Of a stretch of DNA of 47,764 nt, positions 7,633 through 16,567 are shown piece after piece. A program made the translations under genes and the position numbers. Each line of letters starts with the position of its first letter. Positions within the stretch are counted from its first letter, which is position 1. The notes beneath the pieces are model-generated. The model had not been told where the DNA came from and did no database searches. It saw only the letters and a list, made by a program, of their open reading frames with translations. Source of the DNA: a virus; IMG/VR virus record IMGVR_UViG_3300023179_003680, positions 1-47,764 of that record; one strand, given 5' to 3'.

Positions 7633-8019
7633 TTAAAATTTAATAAAACAACCATTTTCTCCATCTTCACTTACTTCGATCCAAATCTCTCGATTAGGAT
7701 ACCTATCCGTGATCACAGCGTGGAGATCTTCTGCAATCATTTCACAGGATTTGAAATTCAATTCAAGTGTGCCTTGATATAACTTTTCCAGCCAACGTTT
7801 GAATTGGATAAACTCAATGTCTCTATCATCGTGGAATACTTCAATATATACTTGAAAGTGGAAGATATGACGATGAGGAGTAGCCAAAAAACTGACGTCA
7901 TATTCGTCGCCAGTTTTAAGTTTGGGGTCTGTTGCGGCTGCTGGGTAACAGTGGATACCTTCTTTACGAAAGGTTACCCATATCATTTTTTTAGGTCTGA
8001 TGTCTTGCTTGATAATCAT
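7633..8019 (-). CDS. queD: QueD-like 6-carboxytetrahydropterin synthase (T-fold)
   Basis: 128 residues from ATG 8019, behind GAGTAA of the preceding gene; the frame to 8034 starts with TTG. QueD turns dihydroneopterin triphosphate into 6-carboxytetrahydropterin. A His in EGIHCYPAA, then the H-x-H pair in LATPHRHIFHFQVYIEV, fit the three zinc ligands of the family. DIEFIQFKRWLE resembles the conserved strand-helix, and IWIEVSEDGENGCF the C-terminal Glu segment. The match is weaker than for FolE or QueE. The otherwise missing step between those two enzymes supports the call. Confidence 0.62.
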   Translation of the reverse strand: MIIKQDIRPKKMIWVTFRKEGIHCYPAAATDPKLKTGDEYDVSFLATPHRHIFHFQVYIEVFHDDRDIEFIQFKRWLEKLYQGTLELNFKSCEMIAEDLHAVITDRYPNREIWIEVSEDGENGCFIKF

Positions 8020-8026
8020 GATTGTT

Positions 8027-8581
8027 TTACTCAAAAAGTCTATTGAAAGGTTTGCTATTTCCGGACATGGTAAATAGTTTTTTTATTGCACTATTAGATA
8101 TTCTAAATTTATAATTATCCGTATCGTATATTTGTTCAAAATAGCCATATCCTTTAGTTGATATTTTTTCCTTATTTATAAGTTGCTGTTTAGAGCAGTC
8201 ATAAGCCTCTTTTATTTTATCTTGGATATAAGGATCAGTTAGATCATATGTTTCTGTCTTTTTAACAGTTTTATTATCGTGAGTAACGATAAGAACTGTT
8301 TGTGTTTTTTGATATATAGGTGAATCTTTATAATCTGTATTTTTAATATCTTCGACATTCATACTACCTATAGTAAAGGAAGCCTTTGAAGTTTCTAGTC
8401 GAGATTTAACTTCTGTATTATAGTCAATAAGATCGACAGGGCCGGCAGTATCAACACGAAACCCCTCTTTAGCTAAAAGAGTTTCTATGTGTCTACCAGC
8501 TGCTCCGTTATCAACAGTCATATCTGGTACATGCTCGTCAACAATATTAGTTTTAATCTTGGTTACTTTGATTTTTCTCAT
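8027..8581 (-). CDS. Putative PD-(D/E)xK nuclease
   Basis: 184 residues. NGAAGRHIETLLAKEGFRVD is followed by GPVDLIDYNTEVKSR: a helix with Glu33, then Asp50 and Glu57-x-Lys59 in the order E...D...ExK that defines restriction-endonuclease-like folds. Next comes a strand with ASFTIGSM and a region (QKTQTVLIVTHDN) that would be the following core strand. The C-terminal 60 residues are basic and could bind DNA. It sits inside the modification and sugar operon, so a nuclease that spares the modified phage DNA is attractive but inferred. ATGA overlap with the upstream gene. Confidence 0.6.
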   Translation of the reverse strand: MRKIKVTKIKTNIVDEHVPDMTVDNGAAGRHIETLLAKEGFRVDTAGPVDLIDYNTEVKSRLETSKASFTIGSMNVEDIKNTDYKDSPIYQKTQTVLIVTHDNKTVKKTETYDLTDPYIQDKIKEAYDCSKQQLINKEKISTKGYGYFEQIYDTDNYKFRISNSAIKKLFTMSGNSKPFNRLFE

Positions 8582-8775
8582 TTTAGTCCTTGGATAAGTA
8601 GGTCGATTTCAGTTTCGGTTAAAAATAAGTTGTAGGTACTAACATTAGTGACCTTGCCTTCTTTTAATGTTTCCTGTGCGAATTCAATAGTATACATGGT
8701 TTTAGGATTGTCACACTGTTTTTTGACTACTCTAATTCTGTAGTCTACTATATTTTTAATAATGAATTCTTTCAT
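8578..8775 (-). CDS. Hypothetical small protein
   Basis: 65 residues of alternating beta and polar sequence (KEFIIKNIVDYRIRVVKKQC, then TMYTIEFAQETL), ending in a short helix. No motif recognised. It is fixed in the operon by ATGA overlaps on both sides. Confidence 0.6.
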   Translation of the reverse strand: MKEFIIKNIVDYRIRVVKKQCDNPKTMYTIEFAQETLKEGKVTNVSTYNLFLTETEIDLLIQGLK

Positions 8776-9275
8776 AATGGGATATCTCCTTCATATTCAC
8801 GCCAATCAGTGTAGTTACTGCGACGTTTTAGGTTGTGTAAGTAATGACACCATACACCAGGGTTGCTATGACCCCAAGTAGTGTCGTCGATTTTTAGTAC
8901 AGCATTATAGTTATAAAGACTAATATAGGGAAGTTTTACACTGATCACGGGAATAAAGTTATTACTTTCGCACCAACCTTGTTCGTGTATAGTGTCAGCG
9001 TATTTTGAGTCAAAGTCTAAAGTGACCCAATAGCCCAAGTCCAATAAACCCATAACCATATTGTCCCAATCCTGCCAATCTCCATAAGTTTCTGGACGGA
9101 AACTTTGACTAGTGCCAAGATAGATATGTTTTAGGTTGTATACCTTACTCACAATCTCATCAACAGGTTTAACACCAACTACGAACAATGTGCGTTCGCC
9201 CTTCATTGGGGTATGTTCCACTTCAGTGCCAATAAAGTAATCTACATCTTGCCTACCTTCTGTGTCTATTGCCAT
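8772..9275 (-). CDS. Conserved phage protein of unknown function
   Basis: 167 residues. It opens with MAIDTEGRQDVDYFIGTEVE and has several conserved-looking aromatic blocks: LGYWVTLDFDSKYADTI, FIPVISVKLPYISLYNYNAV, LKIDDTTWGHSNPGVW. The alternating hydrophobic strands suggest an alpha/beta fold. I recall close relatives in marine T4-like phages but know of no assigned function and see no catalytic signature. It overlaps the dehydrogenase gene by 10 bases. Confidence 0.75.
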   Translation of the reverse strand: MAIDTEGRQDVDYFIGTEVEHTPMKGERTLFVVGVKPVDEIVSKVYNLKHIYLGTSQSFRPETYGDWQDWDNMVMGLLDLGYWVTLDFDSKYADTIHEQGWCESNNFIPVISVKLPYISLYNYNAVLKIDDTTWGHSNPGVWCHYLHNLKRRSNYTDWREYEGDIPL

Positions 9276-10144
9276 ACAATATAACCTCTGCTATAGTTTT
9301 CTGGTCTATTCAATGAATCTGCGAATGCTTGTTGCCACTCTGTGTCTCTATTATACGCACGAGTCCAGAACTTGTCAACATCTAAACTACCTTCGTCTAT
9401 CCATTTAGCAGCATATTCCATAGAATTATGAAATGTTGGACTGCGTGGGCTTGGACGCACAGTCATTACACTGCGCCAAAGTAAATCTTCTTCTTGTTTT
9501 TTACTCGCTGCTTTGGCCACACAGTTAACTAGTATGCCATTATTGGCAATAGGATATAAGTCATCACCCTTAAGATCAATGATTACGTCATATTCTCCTT
9601 CGTAGGTACTTTTTAGATCTCTGCCAAATAGTTCTTGGTTATGATAGCCCAATACCGTTATGTCAAAGTTAAAGTTATTGATTTTTAGTGTACGATATGC
9701 CACACTGGCTAAAAAACCAGAGCCATTAAGTAGTAGCCTTCCACCATCTTTACGTTTGAGGCAGTAGTAGAATTGATTAACAGCGTTGATGCCACAGGCT
9801 ACTGGTTCAAGTATATAGCGGGGATGAGCCTCTGGGACCTTAATATATTCTCTTGCTCGTACGTTGTAGAAATCGGCGTAAGCAGGTTCACCACGAGTAG
9901 CAACAATATCACCAATCTGAACATCATATACCATTTTTCCTACTTCAATTACTTCACCTAAACCTTCGTGTCCCTGCATATTATCGGGTAACGGCCCAAA
10001 CTCACCTACCATCATATCAACATCACTACGACAAACACCAGTCATAATGTTTTTGACACGAATTTCAGTACTAGCCATTTCTGGTATTATATAGCTAGTC
10101 TCATAAAAAGTTCCATTCCCCAAGGTCATCAATAATCTATTCAT
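9266..10144 (-). CDS. Zinc-type medium-chain dehydrogenase/reductase
   Basis: 292 residues from ATG 10144, which overlaps the upstream stop as ATGA; the longer frame to 10264 is spurious extension. TGVCRSDVDMMVGEFGPLPD followed by MQGHEGLGEVIEVG gives catalytic zinc ligands Cys and His-Glu, and ILEPVACGINAV the next conserved block. The nucleotide-binding region (LLLNGSGFLASVAYRTL) is shortened, and there is no four-Cys structural zinc loop. Family members oxidise sugar alcohols or sugar nucleotides. Directly coupled to a Gfo/Idh/MocA oxidoreductase, so the two probably act on the same sugar. Confidence 0.82.
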   Translation of the reverse strand: MNRLLMTLGNGTFYETSYIIPEMASTEIRVKNIMTGVCRSDVDMMVGEFGPLPDNMQGHEGLGEVIEVGKMVYDVQIGDIVATRGEPAYADFYNVRAREYIKVPEAHPRYILEPVACGINAVNQFYYCLKRKDGGRLLLNGSGFLASVAYRTLKINNFNFDITVLGYHNQELFGRDLKSTYEGEYDVIIDLKGDDLYPIANNGILVNCVAKAASKKQEEDLLWRSVMTVRPSPRSPTFHNSMEYAAKWIDEGSLDVDKFWTRAYNRDTEWQQAFADSLNRPENYSRGYIVWQ

Positions 10145-11034
10145 AGTTTTTCCACCTTTGTGTGTATCCAACTGTCCTGATGGAACTGATCGTCCCAAAA
10201 TTCTTGGTCGTCTATTTTTTGTATAGCAGTTTTGATCATACGCTTGTAGGCACTCTCTGGACATAAGCCTAATGGTTTAACGTATTTGTGCCCAGTGTAT
10301 AATTCAAACTCTACTCCGATATTATCTTCTTGTAGACTACGCCAATCTGCTGTAATAGTCCACATGGTTTCCTGACCTAAAAAGCCTAACCTACAATAGT
10401 CATCTACGTTATATACACCGTTAGGATTCACAGTACCATAGTCTGTAGCAGTTAGATCGGGTAATGTCCAGTTCTGTTTAACTACCTTACGAGTACGATC
10501 TGCTTGGTCATACCAAGGATCCATAGCCATCCAAAGGCTCAGTAAATGTGGAACTAGGTCACGACTAACTCCGCCAAATGCTAGTTCTTTATTAGTAAAC
10601 CAACTACCAGGATTAGGCACACGATCACGATTAATCCAGTTAAGATTAACAATAACACTGGCATTGGCCAAATCCTTAAACTCTTGAATATCATCTCTGT
10701 ATTGATTATTCTTAACCATCATTATTCTAGTGTCAGGATGGCCTTCAACCAACAAGTCCCAAGCACTGGCAGTGGCTAATCCAGGCTTTTCAATAAAGAG
10801 AATACGTGCCTTATCCACTACTTCTAGTGCTATAGTGCCGTGTGTATAGTTTGGAGTACAGATATGTACAGTATCAAACTTATCAGTATGTGACAATGCC
10901 TGTTCAAGATCAGTATAGTCAGCCAATCTTTTAGGATCCTGATCCACAGTGACAACATCGTGACCTAATTCTTGTAGGACATCTTTATATAGTTGTCCGA
11001 TACCCAAGCCAATAACTAGACTAGTTTTGTTCAT
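10141..11034 (-). CDS. Gfo/Idh/MocA-family oxidoreductase
   Basis: 297 residues. The Rossmann start SLVIGLGIGQLYKDVLQELG, the VHICTPNYTHG strand and the IEKPGLAT segment with the family's E-K-P motif define an NAD(P)-dependent sugar or inositol dehydrogenase. GGVSRDLVPHLLSLWMAM holds the conserved Asp/His pair of the second domain. The substrate is not readable. Coupled by ATGA to the dehydrogenase downstream. Its upstream partner is a 90-residue helical protein with a 14-base overlap. Confidence 0.85.
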   Translation of the reverse strand: MNKTSLVIGLGIGQLYKDVLQELGHDVVTVDQDPKRLADYTDLEQALSHTDKFDTVHICTPNYTHGTIALEVVDKARILFIEKPGLATASAWDLLVEGHPDTRIMMVKNNQYRDDIQEFKDLANASVIVNLNWINRDRVPNPGSWFTNKELAFGGVSRDLVPHLLSLWMAMDPWYDQADRTRKVVKQNWTLPDLTATDYGTVNPNGVYNVDDYCRLGFLGQETMWTITADWRSLQEDNIGVEFELYTGHKYVKPLGLCPESAYKRMIKTAIQKIDDQEFWDDQFHQDSWIHTKVEKL

Positions 11035-11275
11035 TTTTACTTAGTTCGTATTTTTTAAACATTCGTGTCACAGGTTCCATTTCTTTGGCAAACTCTTCGG
11101 GTATTCTTTCACAGATCAAGTCCAAGTGATAATCGCTTGGAAAATGTTTAAGCAAACCTAGAGCTTCCTTTCTAACTGCTCGTGGAACTCTAGGACTCAA
11201 CCTAGGGCTACATAATTGAACAAGAAAGTATTTGGTTGCTATTAGGCTACGATATCTTTCATCAGGTAAGGTCAT
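11021..11275 (-). CDS. Small helical protein (MTLPDER family)
   Basis: 84 residues from the ATG at 11275; six extra residues are possible to 11293. It opens with MTLPDERYRSLIATKYFLVQ and continues with PRVPRAVRKEALGLLKHFPS. This MTLPDER...LRHYPS layout resembles a small bacterial and phage family annotated BPSL0761-like, function unknown. The start overlaps the dpdA stop by 14 bases. Confidence 0.68.
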   Translation of the reverse strand: MTLPDERYRSLIATKYFLVQLCSPRLSPRVPRAVRKEALGLLKHFPSDYHLDLICERIPEEFAKEMEPVTRMFKKYELSKNEQN

Positions 11276-12866
11276 CTTCGTTTTCCAGTTCAAGTTCTTC
11301 TAAACGATCATATTGTTCTTCAGTAAAATCAATTTCATCAACGATTTCGACTTCCTCATCAGATTCAAGATCATCATCGTCTAAGTTAGATTTTACACTA
11401 GATTGGCCTACAAAGTCAAATAACTCGTGAAATTTAGGTCCTGCACTTGTGGCTCTTTTACCACTGGCACCCCTAGTGCCAATGACCTGGTCATAAAAGA
11501 ACCCAAAGTCATCAACTATATTATCGGCCACTGCTCTATTGCTGGTTGAAAATATAGCGTTAACAATATCTCTAAAATAGATACGATCAATTTTTTCTTT
11601 TACTAGCATAGCTGGGCAAAGTCCATTATCATATTGACGATTAGCTTCTTGTACAGCATTAATATGATGCCAAATATTATGAGCCATCATAATACCATAA
11701 CTGAAGCTATCCCAACTAGTCTTATTACTTTTACCAAATTTATTCTTATCACCAGGACCATACACACAAATATCATTAGCTTTAATTTGATCCATTATAG
11801 GACTATTTTCAAAACAAGGAAGAACGCCAGAGTTTACTACTACATCTCGATATAACCTAGTATCAGTTTTATATCTTTTATCATCTAAGCCTGCACTCAT
11901 TCTATAGGTCCATTTAGATCTATCTATGGTTTCAGTTTGATAATATATTTGTCCATTAGCTGTAGCTAAAAATGGACTTGCACAATCATAACTAATAGTA
12001 AAATTAGGGTTGTGATATTTTCGTACTGCACGTTGAATATCAGTGAGCAGCACAGCCCATTCTAATTTACTAGTACCAAGAAAGTGCATCCAATCTTGAT
12101 ACCTAGGTTCCAGTAAATTATCAAACCTAAGATCAACAAGCCTTTTTAGTACAAGATGTATATCACACATATTTTGACCACCCATAGCCCAACCATTGAA
12201 GTGTTCGTTAGGATATTGTTTAGGATCACTATATTTTTTCATTTGATCGTACCAACGATCTGCTTCGGGGTGGTTTTCACCTTGTAATACGTTCAGGAAT
12301 TTACAGTTTCCATTACGATTGCGTATAAAGTATTCGTTGTTAATATGTGTACCTGCTACTGCATCATCGAAATCTTCAATTTTAGTTTTAGCCACAGCTT
12401 CATTGAAATTGCCAATCCAACTAGGAATATCCAATACCATTCCATAGTCCATTAGCGTATCCATCCATTCTAGAACCTGTTTGCGTTTTTTACTAGCCTT
12501 CGGACAATTAGGATCCTTCCAATTACCTTCCCAGCGACCTTTACCAATCTGGAATCCTCCGCTATCACCCAGTACCCAGCTATTTGAGCGATTACGATTT
12601 CTAAACATATCTTCACGCCAACTAACTTTACTCAAATCAAGATTAGCGTGTCCAGCACTGTACAAGCACCATTGATAGTAAAATTGGCCCTTTACTGGAT
12701 CAAGAAAGTTCAAACTTTCCATACCGTTAGTAAAACTAGGTGGAATCCTTGAGGGATCCACATAGTTCATATAACGCTGTTTACCTACAAATGTAGCATA
12801 AAAAGTGCTAGTAGCTGGTAAAAACTTAGCATAATCTAGTTGGGTACTGGTGAGATCACGATTCAT
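11262..12866 (-). CDS. dpdA: DpdA-type DNA 7-deazaguanine transglycosylase (TGT paralogue)
   Basis: 534 residues. TGT-like enzymes swap guanine for a 7-deazaguanine; DpdA does so in DNA. Catalytic landmarks appear in TGT order and spacing: VLGDSGGFQIGKG (Asp101), VLDIPSW (Asp146), FLNVLQGE (Gln195), FNGWAMGGQN (Gly229-Gly230) and TISYDCASPF with the nucleophile candidate Asp294. I do not see the C-x-C-x2-C zinc site of tRNA TGTs near the C-terminus. The last 45 residues are an extremely acidic tail. FolE, QueE and QueD-like genes in the same operon support a DNA-modifying role. Subfamily cannot be settled by eye. Confidence 0.85.
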   Translation of the reverse strand: MNRDLTSTQLDYAKFLPATSTFYATFVGKQRYMNYVDPSRIPPSFTNGMESLNFLDPVKGQFYYQWCLYSAGHANLDLSKVSWREDMFRNRNRSNSWVLGDSGGFQIGKGRWEGNWKDPNCPKASKKRKQVLEWMDTLMDYGMVLDIPSWIGNFNEAVAKTKIEDFDDAVAGTHINNEYFIRNRNGNCKFLNVLQGENHPEADRWYDQMKKYSDPKQYPNEHFNGWAMGGQNMCDIHLVLKRLVDLRFDNLLEPRYQDWMHFLGTSKLEWAVLLTDIQRAVRKYHNPNFTISYDCASPFLATANGQIYYQTETIDRSKWTYRMSAGLDDKRYKTDTRLYRDVVVNSGVLPCFENSPIMDQIKANDICVYGPGDKNKFGKSNKTSWDSFSYGIMMAHNIWHHINAVQEANRQYDNGLCPAMLVKEKIDRIYFRDIVNAIFSTSNRAVADNIVDDFGFFYDQVIGTRGASGKRATSAGPKFHELFDFVGQSSVKSNLDDDDLESDEEVEIVDEIDFTEEQYDRLEELELENEDDLT

Positions 12867-13060
12867 TTATTTTCTTCTTTTAAATAATCTATGTGTTGCA
12901 TGCACAATAAAACTTTAATCTGTGTAGGATCAAGTGTACTATTCTTTTCTATACTTAAATGAACCAAAACATTATTATTGTGTAGGTCATTAAGAATATT
13001 ATTTAGAGTTTGTACAGTATACTTTAGATCCTGCACTTTACTTTGTATTTCTGGGTTCAT
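12863..13060 (-). CDS. Hypothetical small helical protein
   Basis: 65 residues, mostly helical with Asn/Gln-rich stretches (KVQDLKYTVQTLNNILNDLH). No motif. ATGA overlaps join it to gp45 upstream and dpdA downstream, so dpdA may be translated as an extension of the sliding-clamp transcript. Confidence 0.62.
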   Translation of the reverse strand: MNPEIQSKVQDLKYTVQTLNNILNDLHNNNVLVHLSIEKNSTLDPTQIKVLLCMQHIDYLKEENK

Positions 13061-13791
13061 TTTGTTTGTGCTGGAAGAATATAGTTGTATTCTGCGATAC
13101 CACTATCTACAGTAATCATCATGGCACCTTGATCACTGATTTTCATAATCATATCTCCGTCCAAATTAAGAATACTTAATACCTGTTGAATAGGCCAATT
13201 CCATTCCTGTTTTAATTTTCCTTCTACTTGTGGTTGAAAGATAAACTCACCTGCGTGTGTACTTGCATCACCAAAGCTAAAAATCAAATCTTTATTTTCT
13301 ACTCTTACTTTGAATTTAGATTCTTCACTGTGAACCTGAGCCTGCAATTTAAGCCTATTCGCACTGTTTATGCTAGGAGTAAACTCAACATCCCAAGATG
13401 TTCCTTTAAATTTTACACTTTTAAGTTTTTCATTAATGATTTGAGCACTCATAAATCTAAAATCATTAGTGTAATCTTTATCTGAATTTTCAAAATGAAG
13501 ACCAGTAGCAACCTCTTCACCATTACGTTTTCCAGTTACTAGCTCAATAGTTGCATTTTCCTTGTACTCTGGATTCTTAAGTAAAAGGTTAAGTTTATCC
13601 AAATTAGGCATACCAAAAACTCCCATAAATTCTGTCACTGGATTATGTGTTTTTGCCATTAGAATAACACTACGATCTTCAGCCATACTCTCAATAACAG
13701 TTTCTATATCTTCCCCAGTAATTTTAACCAAAGGTAAAAATCCTAGGCTATGTGTATGTGCTACAATATCTGTTAATACATCTTTAATCAT
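13057..13791 (-). CDS. 45: Sliding clamp (T4 gp45-like)
   Basis: 244 residues, close to the 228 of T4 gp45. The clamp trimer tethers gp43 to DNA and in T4 also activates late transcription. Two repeated clamp-fold halves can be seen (about 1-110 and 115-244). NPVTEFMGVFGMPNLDKLNL matches the gp45 inter-domain region and the end has MITVDSGIAEYNYILPA. Start ATG 13791 with AAGGAG seven bases upstream. A consensus-like sigma70 promoter lies in the short gap to gp43, so the clamp has its own promoter. Confidence 0.88.
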   Translation of the reverse strand: MIKDVLTDIVAHTHSLGFLPLVKITGEDIETVIESMAEDRSVILMAKTHNPVTEFMGVFGMPNLDKLNLLLKNPEYKENATIELVTGKRNGEEVATGLHFENSDKDYTNDFRFMSAQIINEKLKSVKFKGTSWDVEFTPSINSANRLKLQAQVHSEESKFKVRVENKDLIFSFGDASTHAGEFIFQPQVEGKLKQEWNWPIQQVLSILNLDGDMIMKISDQGAMMITVDSGIAEYNYILPAQTK

Positions 13792-13840
13792 AAAAAATCT
13801 CCTTTATATATTTTATTTAGAAAAAAGTTAAATGTCAAGA
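13792..13840 (-). promoter_or_regulatory. Sigma70-type promoter upstream of gp45
   Basis: Minus strand: TTGACA (13833-13838), 17-base spacer, TAAAAT (13810-13815), then AAGGAG and the gp45 ATG. The -35 is perfect and the -10 matches five of six. It lies in the only gap between gp43 and gp45. The 17 bases at 13804-13820 recur upstream of the DsbA-like gene. Confidence 0.75.
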
Positions 13841-16504
13841 CTAAAAATCAAACAATTTATTAAATGTGTTCGATTCTTGTGTGTTGATAATATGCCAGTT
13901 TAATACACCGATCAAATTTTCCAGCTTATTATCTATAATAGTATTTTCCATTGCATCATGATCAAATGGAAGTTCCTTAAACCATTGAGGTAATCTTAAT
14001 TCATCTACAGGGTAAGCTACACTGGTATAGCCTAATGGATTGGATTTTAGTTTACAAACAACGACTTTCATACCATCTACAATCTGCATACTGTATTTGT
14101 CACTGTTCATTCTACGTAGTGTATTCCAGTTAATGGCTGCTCTTACGTGACCAGGCAAATTAGCCTTACCTTGTTTGCGTTCTTTTTCCTCATACTCTGT
14201 AATATTATTAGCACGACGAGGACTACCTTTCTCCCAACCTGGTCTAGACTTAAAATTAATTCTAAAATCACTTATGTATTCTAATACTTGATCTTCGTTA
14301 CTACCAGTCAAGACCATTTCTAATACTTTGCTTAAAAAATCCTGTATGAATTCTGGAGTATCACTACGCTTCAAGTCCAAACCCATGGCCTTAATTTTAC
14401 CAGGTTTATCTTCTACATCCTGACGTTTACCTTCTTTATCATAGTACAGTACGCTATAACGCTTTTTGGTAATAAACAATCCCTTACTGGCCACAAGTTC
14501 ACGTCCTGCTTTAATCACTTGACCTCTTGATTTAGGACAATGAAATGCTTCAAGCATAAAATCAGGGAAGGTTTTATTCACTTCTTCGGCTACGCCGTCA
14601 TATAGTTGAATAATAGTTTCCTTGGTCCAAGGAATCAATCCTTTGTTAATATCCTTTTGTAGTGTACGATATGCGCTAAAATATGCACTATCAGTGTCAC
14701 CATAAATTATGCTACGACCAACGTGATCATAGTCGCCTGTGATCACTTCATTTATCTTAGCTGCCATATGCTTGGTAATTTGTCTTCCACTAAGGGTAGT
14801 GCTTTGACCAATGCGTTTATCAAAAAACCTACAGCCAGGATTAAGAATAGCACCATAAAGACTATTTAGATTAATCTTCTTAACCAACTGTCGTTTATCC
14901 CAATATTCTTCCTCAATTTTATTTCCAGCATTGATAGCATCCTTTAGTTTAGCCTGCATTTCTTTACGCTCTTTATACCAACGTTCTAAAAGGCCAGGTA
15001 TCACACCTTCCTTCTCATAGGTAAAGATTGTACCATTAGCACTGAGCATCCATGGTTGATTACTTTCGAAGATTAGTTTATATGCTTCGGCAGCACTGAC
15101 CATATCACGATTACCATCTTCCCAATCAATAACAATTTCAGTGCCAATTTCCTTATTCATTACAGCATCGTATTCCATACTGCCAAAGCGTCCTTCCCAA
15201 CTACCTGCAAAACTTTTGCCTTTGGCCATTTGTTCTTGCATATATGCACCAGTCATTGTTTGACGTAATTGGCCAACAATAGTTTCTGGACCCATGTTTA
15301 AAGCACGAATAGTTGATGGATATAGACTGTTAATATCCACGCTGCCTATCCAATCGTGTATACCTTCTTTAGGATGAGCAACATAAGCACCTGCGGCACT
15401 ACCATCATCACGTTCAGCCATCTTAGTACGATTGGGTACTGCTAGTCCTCTACGATGTGCCTCATTGATAATGGCCTGTTCTGTGACTGCCACAGCACCC
15501 ATTGTAGTCTGTAGTAGTACAGTATTTTCGTGGGCCAGTGTATTGGCCAGATCAATAAATCTTAATTTACGATCTAGTTTATCCAACAAGGCCACGTCTT
15601 GACGATTGTATTCAATGAACGTGGCAAAGTCATTGTTGTACAGTTGGTCTAGTGTGCCTTCGTAGACTGTTTTGCGTTCGCCGATTTCCATTTCGCCGAT
15701 AGCGTCCAACCTGTAGGTGTGCCTTTCTTCATAGGTGTACCTACGGTATAATTCGAGGCTGTCGAGGTGTACTCGTCCCACCAAGTCATAGGTCGTGGCT
15801 GCTTTGCCAAACTTTTCATATTCCCTCCGTTTAGGATAGTGGTTCCAAAGACAAAATCTGCGTGTATCATCTTTACTCAATGCTTTAGTCACACGATTCA
15901 CAGTGTAGGGAATATCATAGCCCTCACTGTTCCAACCTGTTATAACATCGGCATCTTCAATCAAATGTAAGAAAGTGTCCAGCATTTCTGCTTCACTTTC
16001 AAAAAGTTGTGTATTAGGAAATTTAGCTACAAGTTCTTCTGCTTCACTTAGACTCAATGTTTTAGGTGGCACTGCCAATGTGACCAATGTGTCCAGCCAT
16101 TGTAAATGTATGCTTATAGCAGTGATTGGCATAAAGGCATCATCTGGTGATGCATATCCACGTTCTGGATCAAAGTCTACTTCAATGTCAAAAAATGCTA
16201 CATTGATTTTTGGGGCTTCATCATTTAAGTAGTGTTCACTCAAGCAAACAAAGATTTGATTAATATCAGCTTCGTAGATACGTTTGTTTGAATTGATTTT
16301 AAGTTCTTTATGAAAATCCTTTTGTGTTTTACAAATAGTTCTACTTACTGGTGTACCATATATACTGGTATATTTTCCTTTGGGATCCTCATAGTAAAAA
16401 ATATACTTGGCAGGATATTCTACAAAGCGGCGTTGACCCTTGCGGTCACGCTCCACAACCTTGACAATATCATTGTCTCGGTCGAAATAAGCATCGACAT
16501 ACAT
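13841..16504 (-). CDS. 43: Family B DNA polymerase (T4 gp43-like)
   Basis: 887 residues, near the 898 of T4 gp43. The 3'-5' exonuclease motifs are present: FFDIEVDF (Asp106, Glu108), ITGWNSEGYDIPY and EYNRQDVALLDK. Polymerase motifs follow: GSVDINSLYPSTIRALNMGP (motif A), KKINLNSLYGAI (motif B) and IIYGDTDSAYFS (motif C with both catalytic Asp). The C-terminus ends NTFNKLFDF, a likely clamp-binding tail like that of other gp43 proteins. Start ATG 16504 with AGGAG upstream. It appears complete, with no intein or split. Confidence 0.97.
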   Translation of the reverse strand: MYVDAYFDRDNDIVKVVERDRKGQRRFVEYPAKYIFYYEDPKGKYTSIYGTPVSRTICKTQKDFHKELKINSNKRIYEADINQIFVCLSEHYLNDEAPKINVAFFDIEVDFDPERGYASPDDAFMPITAISIHLQWLDTLVTLAVPPKTLSLSEAEELVAKFPNTQLFESEAEMLDTFLHLIEDADVITGWNSEGYDIPYTVNRVTKALSKDDTRRFCLWNHYPKRREYEKFGKAATTYDLVGRVHLDSLELYRRYTYEERHTYRLDAIGEMEIGERKTVYEGTLDQLYNNDFATFIEYNRQDVALLDKLDRKLRFIDLANTLAHENTVLLQTTMGAVAVTEQAIINEAHRRGLAVPNRTKMAERDDGSAAGAYVAHPKEGIHDWIGSVDINSLYPSTIRALNMGPETIVGQLRQTMTGAYMQEQMAKGKSFAGSWEGRFGSMEYDAVMNKEIGTEIVIDWEDGNRDMVSAAEAYKLIFESNQPWMLSANGTIFTYEKEGVIPGLLERWYKERKEMQAKLKDAINAGNKIEEEYWDKRQLVKKINLNSLYGAILNPGCRFFDKRIGQSTTLSGRQITKHMAAKINEVITGDYDHVGRSIIYGDTDSAYFSAYRTLQKDINKGLIPWTKETIIQLYDGVAEEVNKTFPDFMLEAFHCPKSRGQVIKAGRELVASKGLFITKKRYSVLYYDKEGKRQDVEDKPGKIKAMGLDLKRSDTPEFIQDFLSKVLEMVLTGSNEDQVLEYISDFRINFKSRPGWEKGSPRRANNITEYEEKERKQGKANLPGHVRAAINWNTLRRMNSDKYSMQIVDGMKVVVCKLKSNPLGYTSVAYPVDELRLPQWFKELPFDHDAMENTIIDNKLENLIGVLNWHIINTQESNTFNKLFDF

Positions 16505-16567
16505 AATAATCTCCTATGTGACTTCAGGCTCACAAATACCAAACTTGCGACTTATGGCTCGCCAACC

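Noticed and set aside
8172-8179. Perfect TATAAATA on the minus strand
   Set aside because: It is deep in the putative nuclease gene, with no start codon close downstream. AT-rich coding sequence gives such matches by chance.
10145-10264. N-terminal extension of the medium-chain dehydrogenase
   Set aside because: The first 40 codons lie within the Gfo/Idh/MocA gene and do not resemble a dehydrogenase start. The ATG at 10144 forms an ATGA overlap and is preferred.
16505-16567. GGCTC/GAGCC complementary segments before gp43 as a translational operator
   Set aside because: T4 gp43 has such an operator, but the pairing here is short, distant from the ribosome site and not convincing without folding calculations.
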